This document shows, piece by piece, positions 8,324 to 15,478 of a stretch of 22,963 nucleotides of DNA. This stretch comes from Betaproteobacteria bacterium (GTDB lineage Bacteria > Pseudomonadota > Gammaproteobacteria > Burkholderiales > Casimicrobiaceae), in NCBI GenBank assembly GCA_005888865.1, contig VBCL01000026.1, forward strand, positions 14,236-37,198, given 5' to 3'. The notes beneath the pieces are model-generated. The model worked only from the letters and a program-made list of their open reading frames with translations. It had not been told where the DNA came from and did not search any database. The position numbers and the translations under genes are program-made. How positions within the stretch are numbered: position 1 is the first letter of the stretch; every line of letters begins with the position of its first letter.

Positions 8324-8596
8324 CACTACACTCCTTGTCAGGGTTGAGCCTCGATCCGCCGCTGCACCCGGGGCGACGCGTGGTCAAACCCTGGGCACCC
8401 TGAACGGGCGAATCTGCGAATTGCCTGGCGGATGGGCCATACGACTCGCGGAAACGCTCCGAAGATCGTCTGTGAGTCCGAAAAGCCCCGTACCTAACTT
8501 AAGCCGACCAAGCTAACTCGTGATTTTAGCACAGTCCTACCCGTCTCCCGTCTCCCGTCGGCGCCCCGCCGCTTCCGCGCCCCGCCTGCCGCCCCA
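8324..8596. other. Divergent intergenic region with rpsB leader
   Basis: This 273-base gap separates rpsB (minus) from ygfZ (plus). It carries the probable rpsB promoter and its long leader, in which GGGTTTGA (near 8385-8392) can pair with TCAACCC (near 8339-8345) just before the Shine-Dalgarno region. rpsB is known to be autoregulated by S2 in E. coli, so a leader control element is plausible but unproven here. I see no open frame, tRNA or insertion element. No clear plus-strand promoter or Shine-Dalgarno sequence is visible for ygfZ. Confidence 0.45.
8523..8531 (-). promoter_or_regulatory. Probable extended -10 promoter for rpsB
   Basis: On the minus strand the sequence TGCTAAAAT matches an extended -10 element (TGn followed by TAAAAT, one mismatch to TATAAT). 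No good -35 hexamer is seen 16-18 bases upstream, which is usual for extended -10 promoters. Upstream of it (8540-8560) lies a threefold heptamer CCCGTCT/CCCGTCT/CCCGTCG on the plus strand. The implied leader before rpsB is about 190 bases. Confidence 0.5.
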
Positions 8597-9655
8597 ATGA
8601 GCTCCTGGACCGATTTCCTCCGCGCCCGCGGTGCCTCTTTCGATGGCGCGGTCGCCACGGGCTTCGGCGACCCGGCGGCCGAGCTGGCAGCCGCACGCGA
8701 CGGCGCCGTTCTCTGCGACCTGGCGCCCCTGGCCCTGCTTGGCGTGACCGGCGCCGACGCGGTCGCGTTTCTGCAGGGACAGCTCACCAACGATGTCGAA
8801 ACGCTCCCGGTTGGGACGTCGCATTTTTCGGCATGGTGCTCGCCTAAGGGGCGAGTCCTGGCGAATTTCCTGGTTCATCGCACTGGCGCTGACGCCTTCG
8901 AGTTGCTGCTGCCCGCCTCTCTGGCCGAGTCGATCAGGAAGCGGCTGGGCATGTTCGTGCTCCGCGCCCGGGTGACGATCGACGACTTGAGCGCTTCCAT
9001 CGTCCGCCTGGGCGTCGGCGGACCCGGAGCCGCCGAATGCCTCGCCACCGCGTTCGGCGCCGCCCCCGCCCTGCACCGCTCGATGAGCGCCGGCAGCGGC
9101 ACCCTCATTGCGTTTCGGGGTGGGCGTTTTGTCGCGTTCGTCGAGGCGGAGCACGCGGAAACCCTGTGGGACCGGATCTCCGCCCATGGGGCGCGTGCGG
9201 CCGGATTCCCGTGCTGGCAGTGGCTCACGGTGCGCGCCGGCGTGCCGGTGATCACGCCGCCGACGCAGGACCAGTTCATCCCCCAGATGCTGAACCTCGA
9301 TGCACTCGACGGTATCAGCTTCCGCAAGGGCTGCTACACCGGACAGGAAATCGTCGCGCGCACCCAGTATCTCGGCCGGCTCAAGGAACGCCTGGTGCTC
9401 GCCCACGTCGATGCGCCACCGCCGAGCGCCGGTGAGCGAATCTTCGCCACGGCTTTTGGCAACCAGCCGTGTGGCACCGTCGTGAACGCGGCTCTGGCGC
9501 CCGGCGGCGGTGCCGAGTTGCTCGCGGTCGTGCAGATCGCGGCGGTCGCCGCCGATGCCTTGGGCCTGGGTGCGACCGAGGGACCGGCCGCGTCGCTGCT
9601 GCCGTTGCCCTACACCGTCCCCGCGCCCAGCACCGTGCGCGATCGCATCGCGTGA
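8597..9655 (+). CDS. ygfZ: YgfZ, folate-binding Fe-S cluster maintenance protein
   Basis: 352 residues. YgfZ is a GcvT-like tetrahydrofolate-binding protein that supports the synthesis or repair of certain iron-sulfur enzymes such as MiaB. The diagnostic motif KGCYTGQEIVAR starts near residue 244, with the key Cys at about 246. LCDLAPLALLGVTGADAVAFLQGQLTNDV near residues 38-65 and FSAWCSPKGRVLANF are also typical of the family's folate-binding fold. The ATG at 8597 gives the common N-terminus, but no clear ribosome binding site precedes it; the upstream bases are C-rich. It heads a plus-strand group and its stop overlaps the next start by one base (TGATG). Confidence 0.95.
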   Translation: MSSWTDFLRARGASFDGAVATGFGDPAAELAAARDGAVLCDLAPLALLGVTGADAVAFLQGQLTNDVETLPVGTSHFSAWCSPKGRVLANFLVHRTGADAFELLLPASLAESIRKRLGMFVLRARVTIDDLSASIVRLGVGGPGAAECLATAFGAAPALHRSMSAGSGTLIAFRGGRFVAFVEAEHAETLWDRISAHGARAAGFPCWQWLTVRAGVPVITPPTQDQFIPQMLNLDALDGISFRKGCYTGQEIVARTQYLGRLKERLVLAHVDAPPPSAGERIFATAFGNQPCGTVVNAALAPGGGAELLAVVQIAAVAADALGLGATEGPAASLLPLPYTVPAPSTVRDRIA

Positions 9656-9954
9656 TGGTGCATTGCTACTGTTACTACAGCATCTCGCCGCTGCACGCAG
9701 ACGCGGCGCGCGAAGCGGTCGGGCTCGCGTTCCGGGTCCTGGAAGAGCGGTTCGGGATCGTTGGACGATTACTGCAGGGAGAGCGCGAGCCGTCGCTGTG
9801 GATGGAGGTGTACGAAAACGTTCCCGATCCGGACCGCCTCGAAGCCATACTCGCCGATCTGCTCGCTGAGCACCGCTTCTCCGCGTGCCTCGCGCCCGGG
9901 TCGGAGCGACGGATGGAGCGATTCGTTGCGCCCCGCGGGTCTGGGAACCTCTGA
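9655..9954 (+). CDS. DUF4936 family protein
   Basis: 99 residues, starting MVHCYCYYSISPLHADAA. The N-terminal Tyr-rich strand, the central LWMEVYENV segment and the C-terminal ERFV resemble DUF4936, a small family of unknown function found mostly in Betaproteobacteria. It is predicted to be a compact alpha/beta cytosolic protein without signal or membrane segment. The ATG shares one base with the ygfZ stop, so it is probably translationally coupled to ygfZ; the next gene begins 10 bases after its stop. This arrangement suggests co-expression with YgfZ, but the function is unknown. Confidence 0.85.
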   Translation: MVHCYCYYSISPLHADAAREAVGLAFRVLEERFGIVGRLLQGEREPSLWMEVYENVPDPDRLEAILADLLAEHRFSACLAPGSERRMERFVAPRGSGNL

Positions 9955-9964
9955 AGTTCTATCG

Positions 9965-10726
9965 ATGTGCCTCGCTCTGGTCGCGCTGGACGCGCATCCA
10001 CGACTCCCGCTCGTCATCGCCGCCAACCGCGACGAATTCCACGGCCGCGAAGCGGCGCCCGCGCACTGGTGGCCTGACGGGATCCTCGCCGGAATCGATC
10101 GGGTCGGCGGCGGCACCTGGTTCGGGGTCGACGGCAAAGGCCGCTGGGCCCTGGTGACCAATTTCCGCGAAGGCATCCCGCGCGATCCCGACGCGCCGTC
10201 GCGTGGCACGCTTGTTACGCACGCGCTTGCCGAGCGCACGCCGCCGCTCGCGTGTGCCGCCGCGATCGCGGTCGAGGGCTCACGCTACCACGGCTTCAAC
10301 CTGCTGGTAGGCGATCCGCAGCAAGCCGCGTACGCCTCGAACCGCGCCAGCGGTGCCCTCGCGCTGACCGCGGGCGTTTATGGACTGTCCAATCACCTGC
10401 TCGACACGCCCTGGCCGAAGCTTGTGCGCGGCAAAGCGCGCATGGCCGCGCTTCTCGAGACCGGGGATCAACGTCTCGAGCCTTTGTTCGAGCTCCTCGC
10501 TGACCGCGCCCAAGCGGAGCCTAAGAGCCTGCCCTCAACCGGCATCTCTTCCGAATGGGAGCGCCTGCTCTCGAGCGCGTTCATTGTCGACCCGCGCTAC
10601 GGAACGCGATGCTCGACCGTGCTCACGCTCGGTCGTGACGGCACCGCTCGCTTTGCCGAGCGCAGCTTCGATGCCGGGGGATCGCTGACCGGGGAAGTCG
10701 CGTTCGACTTTGCGATCAAGCCGTGA
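9965..10726 (+). CDS. NRDE family (TANGO2-like) protein
   Basis: 253 residues beginning MCLALVALDAHPRLPLVIAA, then NRDEFHGREAAPAHWW. The near-N-terminal Cys2 and the Asn-Arg-Asp-Glu motif at about residues 21-24 define the NRDE/TANGO2 family, which has an N-terminal-nucleophile-like appearance. GGTWFGVDGKGRWALVTNFR and the C-terminal GTRCSTVLTL segments also match. The eukaryotic member TANGO2 has been linked to haem or lipid handling, and the bacterial role is unsettled. It is the last gene of the ygfZ group. Its 3' end overlaps the antisense remnant of a VOC-family gene. Confidence 0.92.
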   Translation: MCLALVALDAHPRLPLVIAANRDEFHGREAAPAHWWPDGILAGIDRVGGGTWFGVDGKGRWALVTNFREGIPRDPDAPSRGTLVTHALAERTPPLACAAAIAVEGSRYHGFNLLVGDPQQAAYASNRASGALALTAGVYGLSNHLLDTPWPKLVRGKARMAALLETGDQRLEPLFELLADRAQAEPKSLPSTGISSEWERLLSSAFIVDPRYGTRCSTVLTLGRDGTARFAERSFDAGGSLTGEVAFDFAIKP

Positions 10727-10820
10727 GCTGATTCGAAACTTCGATCAGGTTCCGGTCCGGATCGCGGAAGTATACCGACAGGATCGGGCCGATCGCTCCG
10801 GTGCGCATGCCCGCACGGAT
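10716..10820 (-). pseudogene. C-terminal remnant of a VOC-family (glyoxalase/bleomycin-resistance fold) gene
   Basis: A minus-strand frame of about 35 codons reads RAGMRTGAIGPILSVYFRDP followed by DRNLIEVSNQLTA and a TGA at 10716-10718. This matches the last strand pair of VOC-superfamily proteins, whose usual text is GxxSxYFRDPDGNLIE, with Gly replaced by Arg. The rest of the domain, including the first metal-ligand half, is absent: the sequence immediately upstream is the ldcA 3' end in another frame. The remnant overlaps the last 11 bases of the NRDE gene. It is best read as gene debris in a convergent junction, with no sign of expression. Confidence 0.7.
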
Positions 10821-10824
10821 CGAT

Positions 10825-11724
10825 TCAATATCCGGACAGGGTAAGCCGCGCCGTGCCGCCGCGCACGGTCAGCGCGCAACGCCCGCCGACCGGAAGCGTC
10901 AGCTTGTCGCGACAGTGTCCGAAAGGCAGCCCGGTGAACACCGGAACGTCGAAGGCGCGTCGGCACTGTTCGACCATCGCCGCGAGATCGTAGCCATTGT
11001 CGTTGGGGCTCGGCGTGTAGCCATTGAACGCGCCCAGCAGCAGCGCGCGCTGACTGCGCAGGATCCCGGCGTAATGCAGTTGATAGAGCATCCGCTCGAT
11101 CCGGTACGGATGCTCTCCGATGTCCTCGACGAACAGAATGCCGCTTTCGATGCGTGGAAGGTGAGGTGTTCCGATCAGGTGCGCCAGCATCGACAGGTTG
11201 CCGCCCCACAGCGTGCCCTCGGCGGTGAGCTCCGCCGGGCCTTCGAGGGCGAGCTCGACGGCATACTCGGTACCCGAGAGCAGGCCCCAGCAGTGGTCGA
11301 GCGTGAACGCCGAGGGCGTCTCGGCGCCAAAATCGTACGCCGCGAGCGGTCCGGCGAACGTGACCAGGCGCGTTGCGGCGAAGGCCGCCAGCTGAAACGC
11401 CGTGAAATCGCTGTGGCCGAGCCAGCGCTTGTTCGCCGCCGCGATCGAGGCGAAATCGAGTCTGTCGAGCAGCCGCGACCACCCGTAGCCGCCGCGCACG
11501 GCGATGGCGAGCTCGACGCGTGGATCTTCGGCCATGCGCATCACCGCGGCGAGCCGCTCCGTATCGGGCGCGGAAAAGCGCTCCCAGCGCGTGGTCACCG
11601 TGGGATCGACGATGACGCGATGACCCGCGGCTTCGAGCCGGGCGATCGCGCGCGCGATCGCTTCCGGCTCGATTACGAAGCCCGCCGGCGCGTACAGACC
11701 AATGCCGTAGGTGCGGGTCTTCAT
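10825..11724 (-). CDS. ldcA: LD-carboxypeptidase (MEROPS S66 family)
   Basis: 299 residues. Family members cleave the L-Lys/mDAP-D-Ala bond of the murein tetrapeptide during peptidoglycan recycling in the cytosol; MccF-type relatives act on microcin C-like compounds. AVRGGYGWSRLLDRLD and GHSDFTA, with the probable nucleophile Ser105, are S66 hallmarks. WGGNLSMLAHLIGTP, the ILFVEDIGE segment with the likely catalytic Glu, and the LPFGHCRDKLTLPVG segment with the likely catalytic His follow in order. No signal peptide is seen. Its ATG overlaps the tadA stop by four bases (11721-11724). The length and glycines favour LdcA over MccF, but substrate is inferred only. Confidence 0.9.
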   Translation of the reverse strand: MKTRTYGIGLYAPAGFVIEPEAIARAIARLEAAGHRVIVDPTVTTRWERFSAPDTERLAAVMRMAEDPRVELAIAVRGGYGWSRLLDRLDFASIAAANKRWLGHSDFTAFQLAAFAATRLVTFAGPLAAYDFGAETPSAFTLDHCWGLLSGTEYAVELALEGPAELTAEGTLWGGNLSMLAHLIGTPHLPRIESGILFVEDIGEHPYRIERMLYQLHYAGILRSQRALLLGAFNGYTPSPNDNGYDLAAMVEQCRRAFDVPVFTGLPFGHCRDKLTLPVGGRCALTVRGGTARLTLSGY

Positions 11725-12227
11725 TCCGGAAGGTTGCGGCGCGAGGCGAAAAATGCGGAGAGAAGCGCTCCGCATTCAGACGCGAGAATATCGGCGGTCA
11801 CGCGGGTGTGGTGATTGAGCCGCGTCTCCCCGAACAGATCGACAATGCTGCCGCAGGCTCCCGTCTTGGGATCGCGTGCGCCGAACACGAGCCTGCGCAC
11901 CCGGGCGTGCATGATCGCTCCGGCGCACATCGCACAAGGCTCCAGCGTCACGTAGAGATCGCAATCGGGCAGTCGATAATTCCCGAGTCTCGAGGCGGCA
12001 TCGCGCAGCGCCGCGATCTCGGCGTGCGCGGTCGGGTCGTTCGCCGCGATCGGCGCGTTGCCGCCACGGCCCATGATCGCGCCCTCGCGGACGACGACCG
12101 CACCGACGGGCACTTCGCCGCGGGCTTGGGCGGCACGCGCCAGCTCGATCGCCTCGCGCATCCAGTGCTCGGCTTCCGCACCGGTCGGGACGTGGTACGG
12201 CGCCGTGGTCTCGTTGCGCACGTTCAC
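11721..12227 (-). CDS. tadA: tRNA-specific adenosine deaminase TadA
   Basis: 168 residues from a GTG start at 12225-12227. TadA converts the wobble adenosine of tRNA-Arg(ACG) to inosine. The zinc site is clear: DPTAHAEIAAL with His68 and Glu70, and EPCAMCAGAIMHARV with Cys98 and Cys101. The N-terminal WMREAIELARAAQARGEVPV is typical. A GGGGGAG ribosome binding sequence lies about 8 bases before the GTG, overlapping the end of the upstream Rid-family gene; another in-frame GTG is at 12219-12221. No ATG occurs before the conserved domain. It is coupled to ldcA by a four-base overlap. Confidence 0.94.
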   Translation of the reverse strand: MNVRNETTAPYHVPTGAEAEHWMREAIELARAAQARGEVPVGAVVVREGAIMGRGGNAPIAANDPTAHAEIAALRDAASRLGNYRLPDCDLYVTLEPCAMCAGAIMHARVRRLVFGARDPKTGACGSIVDLFGETRLNHHTRVTADILASECGALLSAFFASRRNLPE

Positions 12228-12232
12228 TGCAG

Positions 12233-12643
12233 TTACTCCCCCGCGTTGCCCTCGGCGATGACGGCATCGGCTTCGATTTCGACCAGGAGCGCCGGATCGA
12301 TGAGTCGTGCGACCTCGACCATCGCGCACGCCGGCCGGACATCGCGAAAGGCTTCGCCGTGCGCCCGGGCGACGTCCTCCCAACGCCCGATGTCGGTGAC
12401 ATAGATGCGCGTGCGCACGACATCGGTGAGGCGCGCGCCGGCGCTCGCCAGGGCACGTTCGATATTGGCGATGGCCTGCCGCGCTTGAGCATACGCATCG
12501 CCCTGGCCGACGATGCGGCCGGCGGTGTCGGTCGCCGTCGTCCCCGAGACCCAGACCTGGTGGCCGACCCGCACTGCGCGCGAATAGCCGACGATCGGCT
12601 CCCAGGGCGTGCCCGAGGAGACGAGTTCACGCTTCATTGCCAT
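12233..12643 (-). CDS. RidA/YjgF-family protein lacking the catalytic arginine
   Basis: 136 residues, one Rid domain. Classical RidA hydrolyses reactive enamines and imines such as 2-aminoacrylate, using an Arg in the segment PARSCVEVARL. Here the matching segment reads PACAMVEVARL, so that Arg is replaced by Cys. Rid subgroups without this Arg are reported to lack imine deaminase activity, so the substrate here is unknown. VGHQVWVSGTTATD and TDVVRTRIYVTDIGRWEDVA confirm the fold. The protein probably forms a trimer like its relatives. ATG at 12641-12643 has GGGAG 7 bases upstream; a second in-frame ATG lies two codons later. It sits between guaA and tadA. Confidence 0.92.
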   Translation of the reverse strand: MAMKRELVSSGTPWEPIVGYSRAVRVGHQVWVSGTTATDTAGRIVGQGDAYAQARQAIANIERALASAGARLTDVVRTRIYVTDIGRWEDVARAHGEAFRDVRPACAMVEVARLIDPALLVEIEADAVIAEGNAGE

Positions 12644-12647
12644 CGCT

Positions 12648-14210
12648 CTACTCCCACTCGATCGTGGCGGGCGGCTTCCCGGAAATGTCGTAGACCACCC
12701 GATTGATGCCGCGCACCTCGTTGGTAATGCGCGTCGATACCCGTGCCAGCAGGTCGTGCGGCAGCGGCGCCCAGTGCGCGGTCATGAAATCGGTCGTCTG
12801 AACCGCGCGCAAGCAGACTGCATGCTCGTAGGTGCGGCCGTCGCCCATCACGCCGACCGAGCGTACCGGCAGGAATACCGCGAACGCCTGCGCGACCTGA
12901 TCGTACCAGCCGGCGCGCCGCAGCTCATCGATGAAGATTGCATCGGCGCGGCGCAGCAGGTCGGCGCGCGCGCGCGTCACCTCGCCGAGGATCCGTACGC
13001 CAAGGCCCGGACCCGGAAACGGGTGACGGTAGACCAGCTCGCGCGGCAAGCCGAGCGCGACCCCAAGCTCGCGCACTTCATCCTTGAAGAGCTCCCGCAG
13101 AGGCTCGAGCAGCTTCAGATGCAGCGTGTCGGGCAGGCCCCCAACATTGTGATGCGATTTGATCGTATGCGCTTTCTTCGTCTTGGCTGCCGCCGACTCG
13201 ATGACGTCCGGATAGATCGTCCCCTGCGCAAGCCACTTCGCGTTCGCGAGCTTCGCCGCCTCGGCCTGGAACACGTGGACGAACTCGCGGCCGATGATCT
13301 TGCGCTTCTCTTCGGGATCGGCCACGCCACGAAGCGCGCGCAGGAAGGTCTCGCTCGCGTCGACATGGTCGACCCGGGCGCCGAGATGCTGGGCGAACGT
13401 CTCCATCACCTGGGCGGCTTCATCCTGCCGGAGGAGCCCCGTGTCGACAAAGATGCAGACGAGCTGGTCGCCGATCGCACGATGGATGAGGGCGGCCGCC
13501 ACGGAGGAATCCACCCCGCCGGAGAGTCCGAGAATCACCTCGTCCCCACCCACGTCCGCCCGGATCCGGGCCACGGCCTCGTCCGCGTAGCCCGGCATCG
13601 TCCAGTCGCCCTTGCAGCCGCAGATGTCCCTGACGAAGCGATCGAGGATCGCCCGGCCCTGCCGGGTATGCGTGACCTCGGGATGGAATTGCACCGCGTA
13701 GAAGCGGCGCGACTCGTCCATCATTCCTGCGATCGGCGTGGCGGGATTGCTCGCCATCACCGAGAATCCGGGCGGCAGCGCGATGACCTTGTCACCGTGG
13801 CTCATCCACACGTCGAGCAGGCCATGCCCTTGTGCGTTGGCTCGATCCTGGATCCCGGAGAGGAGCCGCCCGTGCCCCTGCGCGCGCACCTCCGCGTAGC
13901 CGAACTCGCGTACCACGCCATTCTCGACGGTGCCGCCCAGCTGCGCGGCCATCGTCTGCATTCCGTAGCAGATGCCCAGCACCGGCGCGCCCGCCTTCCA
14001 TGCGGCCTCGGGCGCGCGCGGCGTAGCGCCCTCGGTGACGCTCTCCGGGCCGCCCGAAAGGATGATCCCCGCCGGCGCGAAATCGCGAATGAACGCGTCG
14101 CCAACATCGAACGGCTGAATCTCGCAGTAGACGTGGAGCTCGCGCACGCGGCGCGCGATCAGCTGGGTGTATTGCGCTCCGAAATCGAGGATCAGGATCT
14201 TGCAGTGCAT
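12648..14210 (-). CDS. guaA: GMP synthase (glutamine-hydrolysing)
   Basis: 520 residues, normal length. GuaA aminates XMP to GMP using glutamine and ATP. The N-terminal class I amidotransferase domain has ILILDFGAQYTQLIARRVRE, the nucleophile Cys81 in GICYGMQ, and the His-Glu pair in FHPEVTHT. The ATP pyrophosphatase domain follows with the P-loop GLSGGVDSSVAAAL, and the C-terminal dimerisation domain ends in KPPATIEWE, the usual GuaA ending. The ATG at 14208-14210 is the family start; further upstream the frame is MFS antisense. guaB lies one gene away, so the two steps from IMP to GMP are encoded together with a transporter between them. Confidence 0.98.
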   Translation of the reverse strand: MHCKILILDFGAQYTQLIARRVRELHVYCEIQPFDVGDAFIRDFAPAGIILSGGPESVTEGATPRAPEAAWKAGAPVLGICYGMQTMAAQLGGTVENGVVREFGYAEVRAQGHGRLLSGIQDRANAQGHGLLDVWMSHGDKVIALPPGFSVMASNPATPIAGMMDESRRFYAVQFHPEVTHTRQGRAILDRFVRDICGCKGDWTMPGYADEAVARIRADVGGDEVILGLSGGVDSSVAAALIHRAIGDQLVCIFVDTGLLRQDEAAQVMETFAQHLGARVDHVDASETFLRALRGVADPEEKRKIIGREFVHVFQAEAAKLANAKWLAQGTIYPDVIESAAAKTKKAHTIKSHHNVGGLPDTLHLKLLEPLRELFKDEVRELGVALGLPRELVYRHPFPGPGLGVRILGEVTRARADLLRRADAIFIDELRRAGWYDQVAQAFAVFLPVRSVGVMGDGRTYEHAVCLRAVQTTDFMTAHWAPLPHDLLARVSTRITNEVRGINRVVYDISGKPPATIEWE

Positions 14211-14221
14211 GGCCGATGCGC

Positions 14222-15460
14222 TCAGCTTGCTCGGGCGACGCGTTGGAAAGCGAAGTGTCGGCGCGCCAGGAAGAGGGCCGCGCACTGCAGCGCGGCGCTG
14301 ACGAAGAATGTGGCTCCGACTCGCCAGTCCGATGCAGGCAGCCGGCTCACCTGCGCGAGCAGCGGCGTTCCGATTGCCGGCGCGATGACGAACATGATGC
14401 TCTGGATCGAATTGAGCGCGCCCATCGTAACGCCCTGTTCGCGCGCCCCCACGGCGTTCGATACGATGCCCTGCAGCGCCGGTCCGGCGGCGAAGGAGAC
14501 AAAGTTGCCGAAAATGATCGCGTACATCATCCAACCCTGCTGCGCGAGGCCGTACAGGAGGTAGGCGAGCGCGCCGACAGTAAGGCCGGCGAGCGAGAGC
14601 CAGACGTCGCCGAGCCTGCGCAGCATCGGACCGAGCAGTACCCCTTGCACGACCGCTGCCACCAGGCCCACACAGAACAGCGCGTAGCCGTTCTCGCGGG
14701 GGCCCCAGTCGAAGCGGAAGTGCGTGAATAACACCCATGTCGTCTGCAGGATCAACTGCGCCAGCACCATCAGCGCGAAGACCGCGACCAGCCGCCCGAT
14801 CTCCGGATGACGCGACAGCGCGAGCAGCGCGGCAAAGGGGTTGGCGCGGCGCAGCGCGAAAGGGGCGCGTCGGTCAGTGGGAAGCGACTCGGGCACCAGG
14901 ACTACGCCGTACAGTCCGTTCGCCAGCGAGAGTCCCGCCGCGACGTAGAACGGCAGATGCAGGTCGATGCTGCCGAGGATTCCGCCGAGCATCGGCCCGA
15001 AAATAAAGCCGAGGCCGAACGCCGCTCCGATCAATCCGAAGCTCCGCGCGCGCCCCTTGGCCGAGGTGACATCGGATGCATACGCGCTCGCGACCGAGAA
15101 GCTCGCGCCCGTGATCCCGCCGATCACGCGCGCGAGCAGCATGAACCACAGCGACGGCGCGAGCGCGAGAAGCAGATAGTGCAGGCCCAGTCCGAAGATC
15201 GATGCCAGGATGACGGGTCGCCGCCCGAAGCGATCGGAAAGCGCGCCGAGCAGCGGCGCGCAGCCGAACTGCATCAGGCCGTAAACGATGACCAGCGCGC
15301 CATACCAATACGATTGGAGCTCGCGGCTCGCCGTGTAATCGCCGATGAGCATGGGCAGCACGGGCATCGCCAGCCCGATACCGAGCACGTCGAAGAAGAC
15401 GACGACGAGAATGAAGGGCAGCGCAGCGGGACGGCCAGATGCGGCGGGTGACTCAGACAC
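14222..15460 (-). CDS. MFS transporter, TetA-like (DHA1 type)
   Basis: 412 residues with about 12 hydrophobic segments in two halves. The first helix reads FILVVVFFDVLGIGLAMPVL, very like the tetracycline-efflux branch of the major facilitator superfamily. Motif A appears as GALSDRFGRRPVI in loop 2-3, and the GFIFGPMLGG segment corresponds to the antiporter motif C region. Such proteins usually export drugs or metabolites in exchange for protons across the inner membrane. The substrate cannot be told. It lies 18 bases after guaB and 11 bases before guaA, so it is almost certainly in the gua transcript. Export of a purine or a purine-like compound is an idea only. Confidence 0.9.
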   Translation of the reverse strand: MSESPAASGRPAALPFILVVVFFDVLGIGLAMPVLPMLIGDYTASRELQSYWYGALVIVYGLMQFGCAPLLGALSDRFGRRPVILASIFGLGLHYLLLALAPSLWFMLLARVIGGITGASFSVASAYASDVTSAKGRARSFGLIGAAFGLGFIFGPMLGGILGSIDLHLPFYVAAGLSLANGLYGVVLVPESLPTDRRAPFALRRANPFAALLALSRHPEIGRLVAVFALMVLAQLILQTTWVLFTHFRFDWGPRENGYALFCVGLVAAVVQGVLLGPMLRRLGDVWLSLAGLTVGALAYLLYGLAQQGWMMYAIIFGNFVSFAAGPALQGIVSNAVGAREQGVTMGALNSIQSIMFVIAPAIGTPLLAQVSRLPASDWRVGATFFVSAALQCAALFLARRHFAFQRVARAS

Positions 15461-15478
15461 GGGCGCGTCCTGCCGGCC

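Noticed and set aside
8540..8560. Threefold CCCGTCT repeat as a CRISPR or mobile element
   Set aside because: Only three heptamers without spacers in a C-rich region; more likely simple sequence variation near the promoter.
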